A stretch of 64,000 nt of DNA. Source: an uncultured Christensenellaceae bacterium (GTDB lineage Bacteria; Bacillota; Clostridia; Christensenellales; Borkfalkiaceae). The stretch lies in the NCBI GenBank assembly GCA_910589015.1, contig CAJUSA010000011.1, positions 25,301 to 89,300 on the forward strand. The letters are read 5' to 3'. Positions 33,326 to 40,897 of the stretch are shown here, piece after piece. Numbering within the stretch: position 1 is the first letter of the stretch; each line of letters begins with the position of its first letter. The notes below the pieces were generated by a model that was not told where the DNA came from, searched no databases, and was given only the letters and a program-made list of their open reading frames with translations. The translations under genes were made by a program, and so were the position numbers.

Positions 33326-33738
33326 TTGCCTTTTTTATGACGTTTCCTTCGCTTTTTATAATTTCTTATTTTGCTTTTTACGTTTGGCATATCTTCGGGG
33401 GAAAACTCAAAATTCGGTAAAGTAGTCGCACCATAATATTTTGATTTTTGCGAAATAATCCCATTTCTTATGTATGCGCTTTCCGACTTGCCGTCTTCGG
33501 GATTATGTTTTAACGGCATATTTTTCTTTCCGAAAGTTTGATCTCTGTGCGTTATTCCAAGCGATTTCGATTTGCCGTCACTTTCCTCAAAAATATAATT
33601 CGGGTGATCGGTCAAATTATTATACCGAAACTCGTTGCGCACCTTACCGCTTTTTTTGTTTATTATCTTTAAGAGCGTATTGATGAGCCGCCGCATGGCG
33701 TCCTCGCGTTGCCGATTGTTTTTATCCTTTTTTTCCAT
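33310..33738 (-). CDS. Basic protein, paralog A
   Basis: A 142-residue basic protein ending in a Lys/Arg/His-rich tail (RNYKKRRKRHKKGKKKGK). Middle part similar to paralog B at 32597-33040. GAAGGGTAATT precedes the ATG. The gene follows the intact winged-helix gene by 2 bp and is opposed by small RNA 3, mirroring the B copy. Family not recognised with confidence. Confidence 0.6.
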   Translation of the reverse strand: MEKKDKNNRQREDAMRRLINTLLKIINKKSGKVRNEFRYNNLTDHPNYIFEESDGKSKSLGITHRDQTFGKKNMPLKHNPEDGKSESAYIRNGIISQKSKYYGATTLPNFEFSPEDMPNVKSKIRNYKKRRKRHKKGKKKGK

Positions 33739-33740
33739 AA

Positions 33741-33965
33741 TTACCCTTCAATCAAATATAGTTTTCCGCCGCGGCAGCCAATGATCCTCGACGACATGAG
33801 CTTGCCGACGTTATACCTCACCGTAGAGCGGGCGCAGCCGAGCCGCGCCGCAAGCAAATTGTAAGATACGCGCTTTTCCCCGCCCGCCAACTCTTCAAGC
33901 AAAATGCACAAGAGCTGCGTTTCGTAATTTTCGACCTTTGCCCACTCCATATCCCCCTCGCTCAT
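33741..33965 (-). CDS. Small winged-helix DNA-binding protein
   Basis: A 74-residue protein with a clear helix-turn-helix: YNLLAARLGCARSTVRYNVG, then the wing GCRGGKLYLIEG. The ATG overlaps the stop of the Zot-like gene as ATGA. Probably a regulator of this operon or of the RNA promoters. A truncated copy lies at 33058. Confidence 0.7.
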   Translation of the reverse strand: MSEGDMEWAKVENYETQLLCILLEELAGGEKRVSYNLLAARLGCARSTVRYNVGKLMSSRIIGCRGGKLYLIEG

Positions 33966-35080
33966 GACGCAATCTGATCATCGAACTTGTGCGGATCGGC
34001 ATTCTCTTCGACGATCAAAGAGCGGTAAATATCAATATCGATTGTTTCGTCCTTGCATTTATAAAGATTTCTGTACGTTCTCGAATCGTATTGCCCTATA
34101 CCGCCCGCAGGGAAGATATAAACGCCGTGCTCGCCGTCTACAATGTTCCCCTCGCTTTGCTCGTAGCGGTACGGGATTGCGCGGAACCCGATCGTGCGCA
34201 GATACATTTCGCGGTAATACAGCTTTTCGATGATATACTGCTCGCGTTCGGGGCGGTTTGCGTACTTCCCCTTGCCGCGGCGTTTGAAGAACTTTGCTTT
34301 CGCCTTTTCAAGCCGCCACAGCGCGACCTCGGGTTTCATGACCCATTCCTGCCGCCGTAACCTGATGTTATGGTCGGTTACGATGCGCATGTACTTCGCA
34401 TTCTGATCGGACCCCTGCTCGGTGTTTATGAACATGAAATCGCCGAAGTGCCGGTTAAAGCGATAGAAATCGCGTACGTTGCTGCCCGCCGTCTTTGACG
34501 TGTTGGCGCCCTGCGTCAAACCGCTTTCGTCGTTGAAGATAACGGTATATTCGGGCAGCCGCACAAGCTGTAAAGGCACCTCGGGCGTAAGCGTATAGCT
34601 GAATCTGCCGTACTGATCCTTGATCGGGATCGAGGAAACCAAACAGGGAATGCCGACCTCTTCGCGCGACTTATAAAACAAATAGCTTTCCTCAATCGCC
34701 CGATAAGAAATGATTTTGTCGATTTCGCCGTCTTGGATCCAACGATCGATCATACCCGATTGAAGAATGTAATCGGACTGCAACTGTGACCACCGCGTTT
34801 CTGCAAGTGAAATCGCAAAGTTGATCGATGAAAAGGTTTTGCCGACGCCGGGCGCACCCGTGAGCGTAACCGCGCGAGATGATCCGAGATAGTCGGTCGA
34901 TTGTTCCCTGAATATATTTGCGTATCGAACGTATTGCAACGCGCGGACCGTGGGTATGATGAAGGCGAATTTGAAAAACTGCAAAATATGGCAGTAGTAT
35001 TTGCGCGTGTTTTTCATCGGCTCATTTGTTAAAAGCCGTTCCTGTTTGGAAAACCACCGCTCGCTATGCTGTCTTGCCAT
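33962..35080 (-). CDS. Zot-like P-loop ATPase (filamentous-phage morphogenesis type)
   Basis: A 372-residue protein. A hydrophobic segment (about 32-48) precedes Walker A TLTGAPGVGKT (residues 73-82). Walker B is YTVIFNDE (178-185), followed by FNRHFGDFMFINTEQGSD (208-225) and HNIRLRRQ, which matches the 'DE... R.. gyDii.itQ... iR' order of Zot/pI proteins of inoviruses and not that of terminases or AAA helicases. Zot/pI is the inner-membrane motor that extrudes filamentous virions. It lies at the downstream end of the membrane-protein operon, as gene I does in Ff phages. Similarity is judged by eye. Confidence 0.7.
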   Translation of the reverse strand: MARQHSERWFSKQERLLTNEPMKNTRKYYCHILQFFKFAFIIPTVRALQYVRYANIFREQSTDYLGSSRAVTLTGAPGVGKTFSSINFAISLAETRWSQLQSDYILQSGMIDRWIQDGEIDKIISYRAIEESYLFYKSREEVGIPCLVSSIPIKDQYGRFSYTLTPEVPLQLVRLPEYTVIFNDESGLTQGANTSKTAGSNVRDFYRFNRHFGDFMFINTEQGSDQNAKYMRIVTDHNIRLRRQEWVMKPEVALWRLEKAKAKFFKRRGKGKYANRPEREQYIIEKLYYREMYLRTIGFRAIPYRYEQSEGNIVDGEHGVYIFPAGGIGQYDSRTYRNLYKCKDETIDIDIYRSLIVEENADPHKFDDQIAS

Positions 35081-35095
35081 ATTTCCCCTCGATTT

Positions 35096-36283
35096 TTATA
35101 AATACTTCTCGTAATTTTCGTCGATCCCCGCCACAAACGCCGCGTCGTATTTCTCGGCAGGAACACTCCATGCCTTTTCGTAAGCGTTCCAATGCCACCC
35201 GCGCCTTTTGAGCGCATACACGAGCTGCGGTTTCGGGCGCGTCGTAAACTTCAAAAACACCCGTTCGCCCGCGTCGATCTTTTTGCGGTATGCGTTCAAA
35301 TTTTCGGTTTCGTGCAATTTTTCGGCGGGTTTCGCTTTCTGAAAGGTCCCCGCCTTGACCGACTTATAAACCTTTGCCGCGTTGGTGTTTCCGCGGAAAT
35401 GGTATTGCTTGTCATACTCTTCGTACAGTTCCGCAAAACGCTGCGGATCGTGCGGGGCCACTTTAAGCAATGCGTCCGCCACCATTTGCGGCACAACGCC
35501 GTTGAACACCTTGCCGTCCGCTACCCTTCGAACCCAATCTTCCGCGCGCTGCGCCTCGATTGCCGAGTTATCGCGGTATTGCCGTTGGCTGTTCTCAACG
35601 CTCTTTTCCACGCGGTCGAACCATTCCGATATTTCGTTTCCCGCGCGAATAATCTGATCCGATTTATTAAGCCGCTTTGAATTGTACCTTGCAGGTCCTG
35701 CAACCGTCCACGGAACGTGCGCCGCCTGATAAGATAACAGCTTGTTCCACCGTTTATGTAATTCGTTCAAAAGCTGTTGTTTCTTGCCGTCGGAAATATC
35801 CATTTCCATGATCCGCTGCGCGTACCGACGATATTCAGCATTCGATGACGAGCCGCGATCGAACATGGAATTGCTGTTTGCCGTTGATATTGCCGCGGCG
35901 CTTAATTCGGGTATTTTCACGCCGCATGCGCTCACAGGCGGCGCCGTGACGGCTTTCTTTTCTTCGTTTGGAACAGTGGGCGCGGATTGCGGTTTCGGCT
36001 TAAAAGCGGGCACGGAAGGCGCATTCCGCGCCTTTATGACGGTCGCAGTCGGCTTGACGAGATTAAACCCGCCTTTCCGTTTTTTGCCTTTCTTCTTGCG
36101 TTCGCGCTCTTCCTTTCGGTAATCGTTCCATTCCGCCCACGCCTCGCGCGGGCTTAGTCCGCTTGTCGATATCCCGACGCTCTCGCATAAGCCGTAAGGG
36201 CGCTTTCGCAAATCGCTTTTGATACGCAAAGGTATCGCCTTCGGCATTTCTTCCTCGGTGATCGCCGTTTCCTTTTTCCGCAT
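35096..36283 (-). CDS. Unrecognised element B protein with C-terminal mobile-element domain
   Basis: A 395-residue protein: basic N-terminal region, a Pro/Ala-rich linker (about 80-125), a helical middle, and a C-terminal domain FLKFTTRPKPQLVYALKRRG then WHWNAYEKAWSV, a small alpha/beta motif often fused to Clostridial phage and ICE proteins. ATG 36283 has AAAGGGGGTTGATT upstream. Function unknown; the linker suggests two independently folded parts. Confidence 0.6.
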   Translation of the reverse strand: MRKKETAITEEEMPKAIPLRIKSDLRKRPYGLCESVGISTSGLSPREAWAEWNDYRKEERERKKKGKKRKGGFNLVKPTATVIKARNAPSVPAFKPKPQSAPTVPNEEKKAVTAPPVSACGVKIPELSAAAISTANSNSMFDRGSSSNAEYRRYAQRIMEMDISDGKKQQLLNELHKRWNKLLSYQAAHVPWTVAGPARYNSKRLNKSDQIIRAGNEISEWFDRVEKSVENSQRQYRDNSAIEAQRAEDWVRRVADGKVFNGVVPQMVADALLKVAPHDPQRFAELYEEYDKQYHFRGNTNAAKVYKSVKAGTFQKAKPAEKLHETENLNAYRKKIDAGERVFLKFTTRPKPQLVYALKRRGWHWNAYEKAWSVPAEKYDAAFVAGIDENYEKYL

Positions 36284-36295
36284 AATCAACCCCCT

Positions 36296-37093
36296 TTAAT
36301 CGTCCCATTCGTCGTTTTCTTCTTCGTCCTTGCCGCCGAACCGATCCGCCCATGTTTCGGCGAATTTCTTTTTGAGCCGTTCCGCGGCGCAAAACGCCTT
36401 TATTTCCTCTTCCCGCGCCTGTGCGCATGAGCATACGCCCCCTTTCGCGTCGACGCCGTTGTTTTTGCAAAAAGGACATATCGGATCGGGGCGGAACACG
36501 CTTAACGAAATACCGTTTTCGCGGATCAACTCGATCATGCGCGTGCACTTGTTCCGATACATACTTTCCTGATGATTTACGACTTTCTTGCTGCCGTAGC
36601 GCTCGGCAAGGATCTTTTCAAGATTTTCCTTTTCTTTTAACAGTTCTCGGTATTCCTCGATCCCGCCGTCATATAACAGTTTTCCGTTTTTGTCCTTTTT
36701 GGGGTTGCCCTTCGTATCCTTTTGCAGCTCGCCGATCAGAATTTTATTGGCCCGAAACAGCTTTTGATTCCGTGCCTTTTCCCGCTCGGAATAAAACCTT
36801 TTTACATCGGATATCGTCAACGGATATTCCACCGCCGTGCCTTCTTCCAAAAGCGTAGCGAACGTCATTTCCAAATACAGCGCAAGCTGCATCTTCGTCC
36901 ATTCGCCCAAGTAATCGCAGACGTCCTTTCGTTCCGAAACAATCAGATACAGTTCCTCGCCGCCCTTCGTCACCTGCATGCCGCCGATCTCGATCAGCAT
37001 CAGCTCTTTTTCTTCCGTTCGGTGACTGTGGATCACATAGCGCGCGCCTTGATTAAAATCGTAATAAAACCTGCCGTCCGATTCCTCACGCAT
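36296..37093 (-). CDS. Unrecognised protein with zinc-binding Cys cluster
   Basis: A 265-residue protein with a beta-rich N-terminal part, a charged helical middle and a C-terminal CPFCKNNGVDAKGGVCSCAQ cluster (about residues 205-225), then an acidic end (GGKDEEENDEWDD). The Cys arrangement is like the ribbon at the end of the replication-type protein 28337-29437. GGGGGAAAT precedes the ATG. Confidence 0.6.
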   Translation of the reverse strand: MREESDGRFYYDFNQGARYVIHSHRTEEKELMLIEIGGMQVTKGGEELYLIVSERKDVCDYLGEWTKMQLALYLEMTFATLLEEGTAVEYPLTISDVKRFYSEREKARNQKLFRANKILIGELQKDTKGNPKKDKNGKLLYDGGIEEYRELLKEKENLEKILAERYGSKKVVNHQESMYRNKCTRMIELIRENGISLSVFRPDPICPFCKNNGVDAKGGVCSCAQAREEEIKAFCAAERLKKKFAETWADRFGGKDEEENDEWDD

Positions 37094-37122
37094 ATTTCCC
37101 CCGTTATATCCTCGCCTACTTA

Positions 37123-37143
37123 GGGGCGGGCATGAACCGCCCC
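37123..37143 (-). other. Hairpin in the 180-bp gap before the basic protein's downstream gene
   Basis: Perfect 7-bp GGGGCGG/CCGCCCC stem with a 7-nt loop and no U tract. The rest of 37094-37275 holds no convincing gene; a GTG-started frame of about 32 codons at 37164-37262 exists but is not supported by a clear ribosome binding site. Confidence 0.4.
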
Positions 37144-37275
37144 GTTTCGGCTGAGGTAGCGTATTAGTGTAAGTGGTACGGGTCTTTTACGCAGCTTATC
37201 CGCCGCGCGACGGCGCCCGTGATACCGTTTTTCAACGTCTGCGCGCGGGCATTCCCGCTCACAAACGCCGTTTCC

Positions 37276-37644
37276 TTAATCGAATTTGACCGAAACCTTT
37301 TTGACCGAACCGTTAGCGATACGTTCGTTGAACGCCTGAACGTTAGCGGCCGTCTTTTCGTGGTACTCGCGCACCTCGGTGTTTTCGTATCGACCGTTCT
37401 TATTGACCGATCTCGTCCTCGTGATGACAAACTTGTTGTCAGTCACCGAAACTTCGCTTGCGCCGTCGAAGATATTTTTCTTCGGCGAGCTTGCCTTCTT
37501 TGCCGTCGTTCCTGCGCCCTTTCCCGCCGTCTTGGCGCTGTTCGTACGCTTTGCCGCGCAACTCTTCGGCGCGGTCCTTTTTGCCTTCTGTGCCGTCTTT
37601 GCGGCGGGTTTTGCCGCTTTCTTTTTGCTTTGTTTGGTTGCCAT
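37276..37644 (-). CDS. Histone H1-like Lys/Ala-rich small protein
   Basis: A 122-residue protein; the first 55 residues are almost only Lys, Ala, Ser, Thr and Pro (KKKAAKPAAKTAQKAKRTAP), like nucleoid-associated or capsid DNA-condensing tails. The C-terminal half (FVITRTRSVNKNGRYENTEV) is a small folded domain of unknown type. GGAGGAAATT precedes the ATG. It may bind element DNA before export or packaging; inference only. Confidence 0.6.
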   Translation of the reverse strand: MATKQSKKKAAKPAAKTAQKAKRTAPKSCAAKRTNSAKTAGKGAGTTAKKASSPKKNIFDGASEVSVTDNKFVITRTRSVNKNGRYENTEVREYHEKTAANVQAFNERIANGSVKKVSVKFD

Positions 37645-37669
37645 AATTTCCTCCGATTTTTTATTATTT

Positions 37670-38842
37670 TCAAATTATGATCGTCCCTTGATCAAGCGTA
37701 ACGTTTACGCCCTTACAGGAAATCCAGTGCAAGGCGCTTGAATTTTCATAGCAGATGCCCACGTTCTCACTTTCAATTTTGACATTTATATCCCACAGCT
37801 TTGTTCCTTGCCTTGGTTCTATATACTCACCGTTATTGTAAGTATGAGTTTGTTCAATGTAATAAGTAGCCAGTTCTTCCGTATCCATTTCATGAAAAAA
37901 TGTTTGGATATCCGACCCATTCATTTGCGATGAAAATCTATGGAAATTATATAATTCAAGAAAGCGTAAATCGAAATAAATTTCTTTGTTTAATGCGTTT
38001 TCATCATTATCATAATTTATTCCGCTACTTCTTCCCGCCCCAAGCGGCAATGTATAAGCAAGCCATTCCCTTTGCCCCGATACATTACCGTAACCGTGCG
38101 ACAATGCTACCGATGTTTTTGATATCTTTTCTGCAATCGTATATGTATCCGTAAGTTCATAATTTAACGTAACCCTGCCACCCTGTTCATTCTGATGAGT
38201 ATTCCTCATCGTGATATCTACGGAAACATTCGTATCGCCGCCAAGATTCACGGGCACGTTTCCGATATTCACCGATACTTTCGTTATCTTCTGCCGAAAA
38301 TCCACGGTGCAGGACGCGCTTTTTTCGGGATCCTCTACACTCGATGCGGTAAGAATGATCTGTTCGGCAAACGGTTCCACGCAAGTGAGCAACACCGTGT
38401 TCGGGGTGCCCTCTTCGGGAACGGCGGTAAAATAATCCGAAACGCTCTTACCAATCGCCCATTCGCTTTCGGCGTTTACAAACGCCACGCCCCACGTTAC
38501 GTTTTTGTTCGTCGCAGTGGAAGGCGTCACCGTCGCCGTCACGCGGATCCCGTCACCCGCGTCGCTGCTTTGCGAAGTTTGAGCCGAATAAACAAGCGCC
38601 TTAGGAAGAGCATATACCTCGCCGCTCGTAAGCTGCGCGCCGTCGCCGTCCTGAACGCTGTTATCCTCTTTCCCTTCGCCGGGCTTTTCCTCATCACCCT
38701 CGTCGGGCGTTTTCGAAAAGATACTCCAATCGGTATACCAATCCGTCTTGATCCCCATATACACCGCGCCGCCGATCACCCCGAGCATGATGACAACAAC
38801 AAGAAACAGCGCAATCGTGCCAAGTACTCCTCTTCTTCTCAT
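37670..38842 (-). CDS. Membrane-anchored extracellular protein with Ig-like (BIG2-type) domain
   Basis: A 390-residue type II protein: short basic N-terminus, transmembrane helix 9-32 (LGTIALFLVVVIMLGVIGGA), an acidic linker, then an extracellular part with ATVTPSTATNKNVTWGVAF, typical of BIG2 Ig-like folds (about 85-185), and a second beta-rich region. AAGGAGG upstream. One of three large surface proteins in the operon; possibly a virion or cell-surface protein. Confidence 0.65.
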   Translation of the reverse strand: MRRRGVLGTIALFLVVVIMLGVIGGAVYMGIKTDWYTDWSIFSKTPDEGDEEKPGEGKEDNSVQDGDGAQLTSGEVYALPKALVYSAQTSQSSDAGDGIRVTATVTPSTATNKNVTWGVAFVNAESEWAIGKSVSDYFTAVPEEGTPNTVLLTCVEPFAEQIILTASSVEDPEKSASCTVDFRQKITKVSVNIGNVPVNLGGDTNVSVDITMRNTHQNEQGGRVTLNYELTDTYTIAEKISKTSVALSHGYGNVSGQREWLAYTLPLGAGRSSGINYDNDENALNKEIYFDLRFLELYNFHRFSSQMNGSDIQTFFHEMDTEELATYYIEQTHTYNNGEYIEPRQGTKLWDINVKIESENVGICYENSSALHWISCKGVNVTLDQGTIII

Positions 38843-38855
38843 TGTCTTTTCCTCC

Positions 38856-40874
38856 TTACATTACAATTTGGTCTTTATCGATTTCTACGCCCGTTACAGG
38901 CAAGCCGACGCTGAACCCGAACACAAGCTTACTTTTGCCGCAAACGATTTCCATTTCGAACATATCGGCCGTTTCACTTAATTCCTCGACTTTTACGCTT
39001 TCTGAAAATCCGCTTGCAATGATGCTTGCCAAGCTGTCATAACCGAGCTTAAACCCCTGTGCCGTATTTTCGAACTGAAACCCTTTCGTGAAATCCTTTC
39101 CCGCGACGTCGGCCCATTCGTATTGCTCGTCGCCGACAAGGAAGGGAAAGCTACCCTTTTGTGCGGTCGCACGCACTGTTACACTGTAACTTCCGCTACC
39201 TGTCAACGATATCAATCTTAAATTCGTATCAGGATAAATCGCCAAGCCTTCGGCACTCTCGGAAAACACTTCATCGCCAATCGTGACGATCATCGTCTTC
39301 ACTTTTCCGCCGAACCCGTCCGTGCATATGTACGTTACGCCAACCGCGCCGATTCCCAATATTGCTACAAGCACGATCACGAGGATTGACTTCCAAACCT
39401 TGCCCCACACCGCACGACCTTTTCCCGTCTGTTTCGGTTGCGTCACAGGGACCGAAGTCCTCTTTTTAACCGTTGTTCCTTTCTTATTCTTGTTTTTCGG
39501 CATTGCTTTCCCGCCTTTTTCTTTTTTTTTACGCTTACCAATCACGCAGCAAGCAGCGATTATTGCGATCAGAACGATCCCGCCGCATACTCCGCCGATT
39601 ATCGCCCATTCGTATTTTTCAAGAGGATTTTTTTCGCAAACTTCCGTTGCATAAACCTCTATATCTTCTTCCACAAATTTTTCTTTTGGATTCGACCCGT
39701 TTTCTCCGTTCGCAGTACGATACGACAGTATGCTTTCCGCGCAAATTTCGGCTTTCACCGCCGCATCGACCAATGAAGTACCCCAATCTACCGATAATTC
39801 CCGATATACGACGTCGCCGACGTAAAAAGTTACTTTGAAATGCTTGATTTCCCAATGCGCCGTAAGCGTTATATCTTCCGTTATCCCTTGACTTGTGTAT
39901 TCCGTTCCGTCCTCAAAAAACCAACCTACGAAGTCGTATCCTTTACGAACGGGTTCATCCAAATTTAATGCTGTATTGTAAGTAACCGTTTGTTTCGGCA
40001 ATTCGTTTCCGCCCGCACTGTCAAATGAAACCGTATATGTATTAACCGTAAAATGAGCGTGCAAAGCGGTTTCTTCCGTAATCGGTCCGCCGTCGTATGG
40101 TACACAATTTTCACCGTGTTGAAAATTTGCGCCATAATACCAACCCGTAAACGTATGCCCTTCTTTTACCGGAGTTTCGGGCAACGGAAGCGTAGAAACG
40201 ATTTCTTTTTCCTTATATAACGTTAGCCGTTCACTGAGCCAAAAAGAGCTTGAATCGATTTGTCCGAATTTCACCGTTCCCGACATGAAAAAATTTTTAT
40301 ACAGTTCATATTCCGTTGTTCCAACGGCAAACTCAACTTTGTCGGGATAGGGTTCATGATAATTATTAGTTTTATAGAAGGCTAATGAGGCGTTCGTCAG
40401 TTTAATACAAGTACTTCTAATCGCGTTAGTTTGCGACAGAGAAATCGGTCCGTTAATCAATTCATTGCTGTCATAATCACGAAGATAGTAAGAAAATATT
40501 TGATTTTGAGATGAAGACTCATTTCCGTCAAATCCGACGACGTTCAGCGTGATCTTATTGTTTTTAAATAAAAGATCAAACGAACTTCCCCAATAGCCTA
40601 TCGAATATTCGATTTCGTATTCAAAGGCGTCGTAATCTTTATCACGTAACCACGCATTTATCGAAAGCGACTTATTCACCTCGTTTTCGCTTGAAATCGT
40701 TTGATTGCTTTCGTTCAATATTTCCTCATAGGAATAGGAACTTGTCAAATTCGCTCGATCCTCTTCTGCTGATGCAGAATAAAATTCTTGCAAAAGGCAG
40801 CATGCCGCGGCAATTAGCATAAATGCTATTGCCGCAAGCACCACTGTTATTTTCTTTCTGGATAACTTAATCAT
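38856..40874 (-). CDS. Large surface protein with InlB-type repeats; probably two proteins in one frame
   Basis: 672 residues. A signal peptide (residues 1-36) is followed by a beta-rich domain, then three InlB/Listeria-Bacteroides type repeats (FTGWYYGANFQHG, FVGWFFEDGTEY and their partners, about 220-390), a transmembrane helix (about 434-454) and a basic stop. At residue 458 an internal Met (codon at 39501-39503, GGCGGGAAAGCA upstream) opens MPKNKNKKGTTVKKR, a second transmembrane helix and another extracellular domain. The second half has the same plan as its neighbours, so it may also be made as a separate 215-residue protein. Confidence 0.65.
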   Translation of the reverse strand: MIKLSRKKITVVLAAIAFMLIAAACCLLQEFYSASAEEDRANLTSSYSYEEILNESNQTISSENEVNKSLSINAWLRDKDYDAFEYEIEYSIGYWGSSFDLLFKNNKITLNVVGFDGNESSSQNQIFSYYLRDYDSNELINGPISLSQTNAIRSTCIKLTNASLAFYKTNNYHEPYPDKVEFAVGTTEYELYKNFFMSGTVKFGQIDSSSFWLSERLTLYKEKEIVSTLPLPETPVKEGHTFTGWYYGANFQHGENCVPYDGGPITEETALHAHFTVNTYTVSFDSAGGNELPKQTVTYNTALNLDEPVRKGYDFVGWFFEDGTEYTSQGITEDITLTAHWEIKHFKVTFYVGDVVYRELSVDWGTSLVDAAVKAEICAESILSYRTANGENGSNPKEKFVEEDIEVYATEVCEKNPLEKYEWAIIGGVCGGIVLIAIIAACCVIGKRKKKEKGGKAMPKNKNKKGTTVKKRTSVPVTQPKQTGKGRAVWGKVWKSILVIVLVAILGIGAVGVTYICTDGFGGKVKTMIVTIGDEVFSESAEGLAIYPDTNLRLISLTGSGSYSVTVRATAQKGSFPFLVGDEQYEWADVAGKDFTKGFQFENTAQGFKLGYDSLASIIASGFSESVKVEELSETADMFEMEIVCGKSKLVFGFSVGLPVTGVEIDKDQIVM

Positions 40875-40897
40875 AATTACTGCCTCTTTATATGCAA

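Noticed and set aside
36063..36548. Arg-rich minus-strand frame of 161 codons
   Set aside because: Out-of-frame shadow of the genes 35096-36283 and 36296-37093; no ribosome binding site.
37164..37430. Minus-strand frame of 88 codons overlapping the histone-like gene
   Set aside because: Its first half is a frame-shifted reading of that gene; only the last 32 codons lie in free DNA, without a convincing start.
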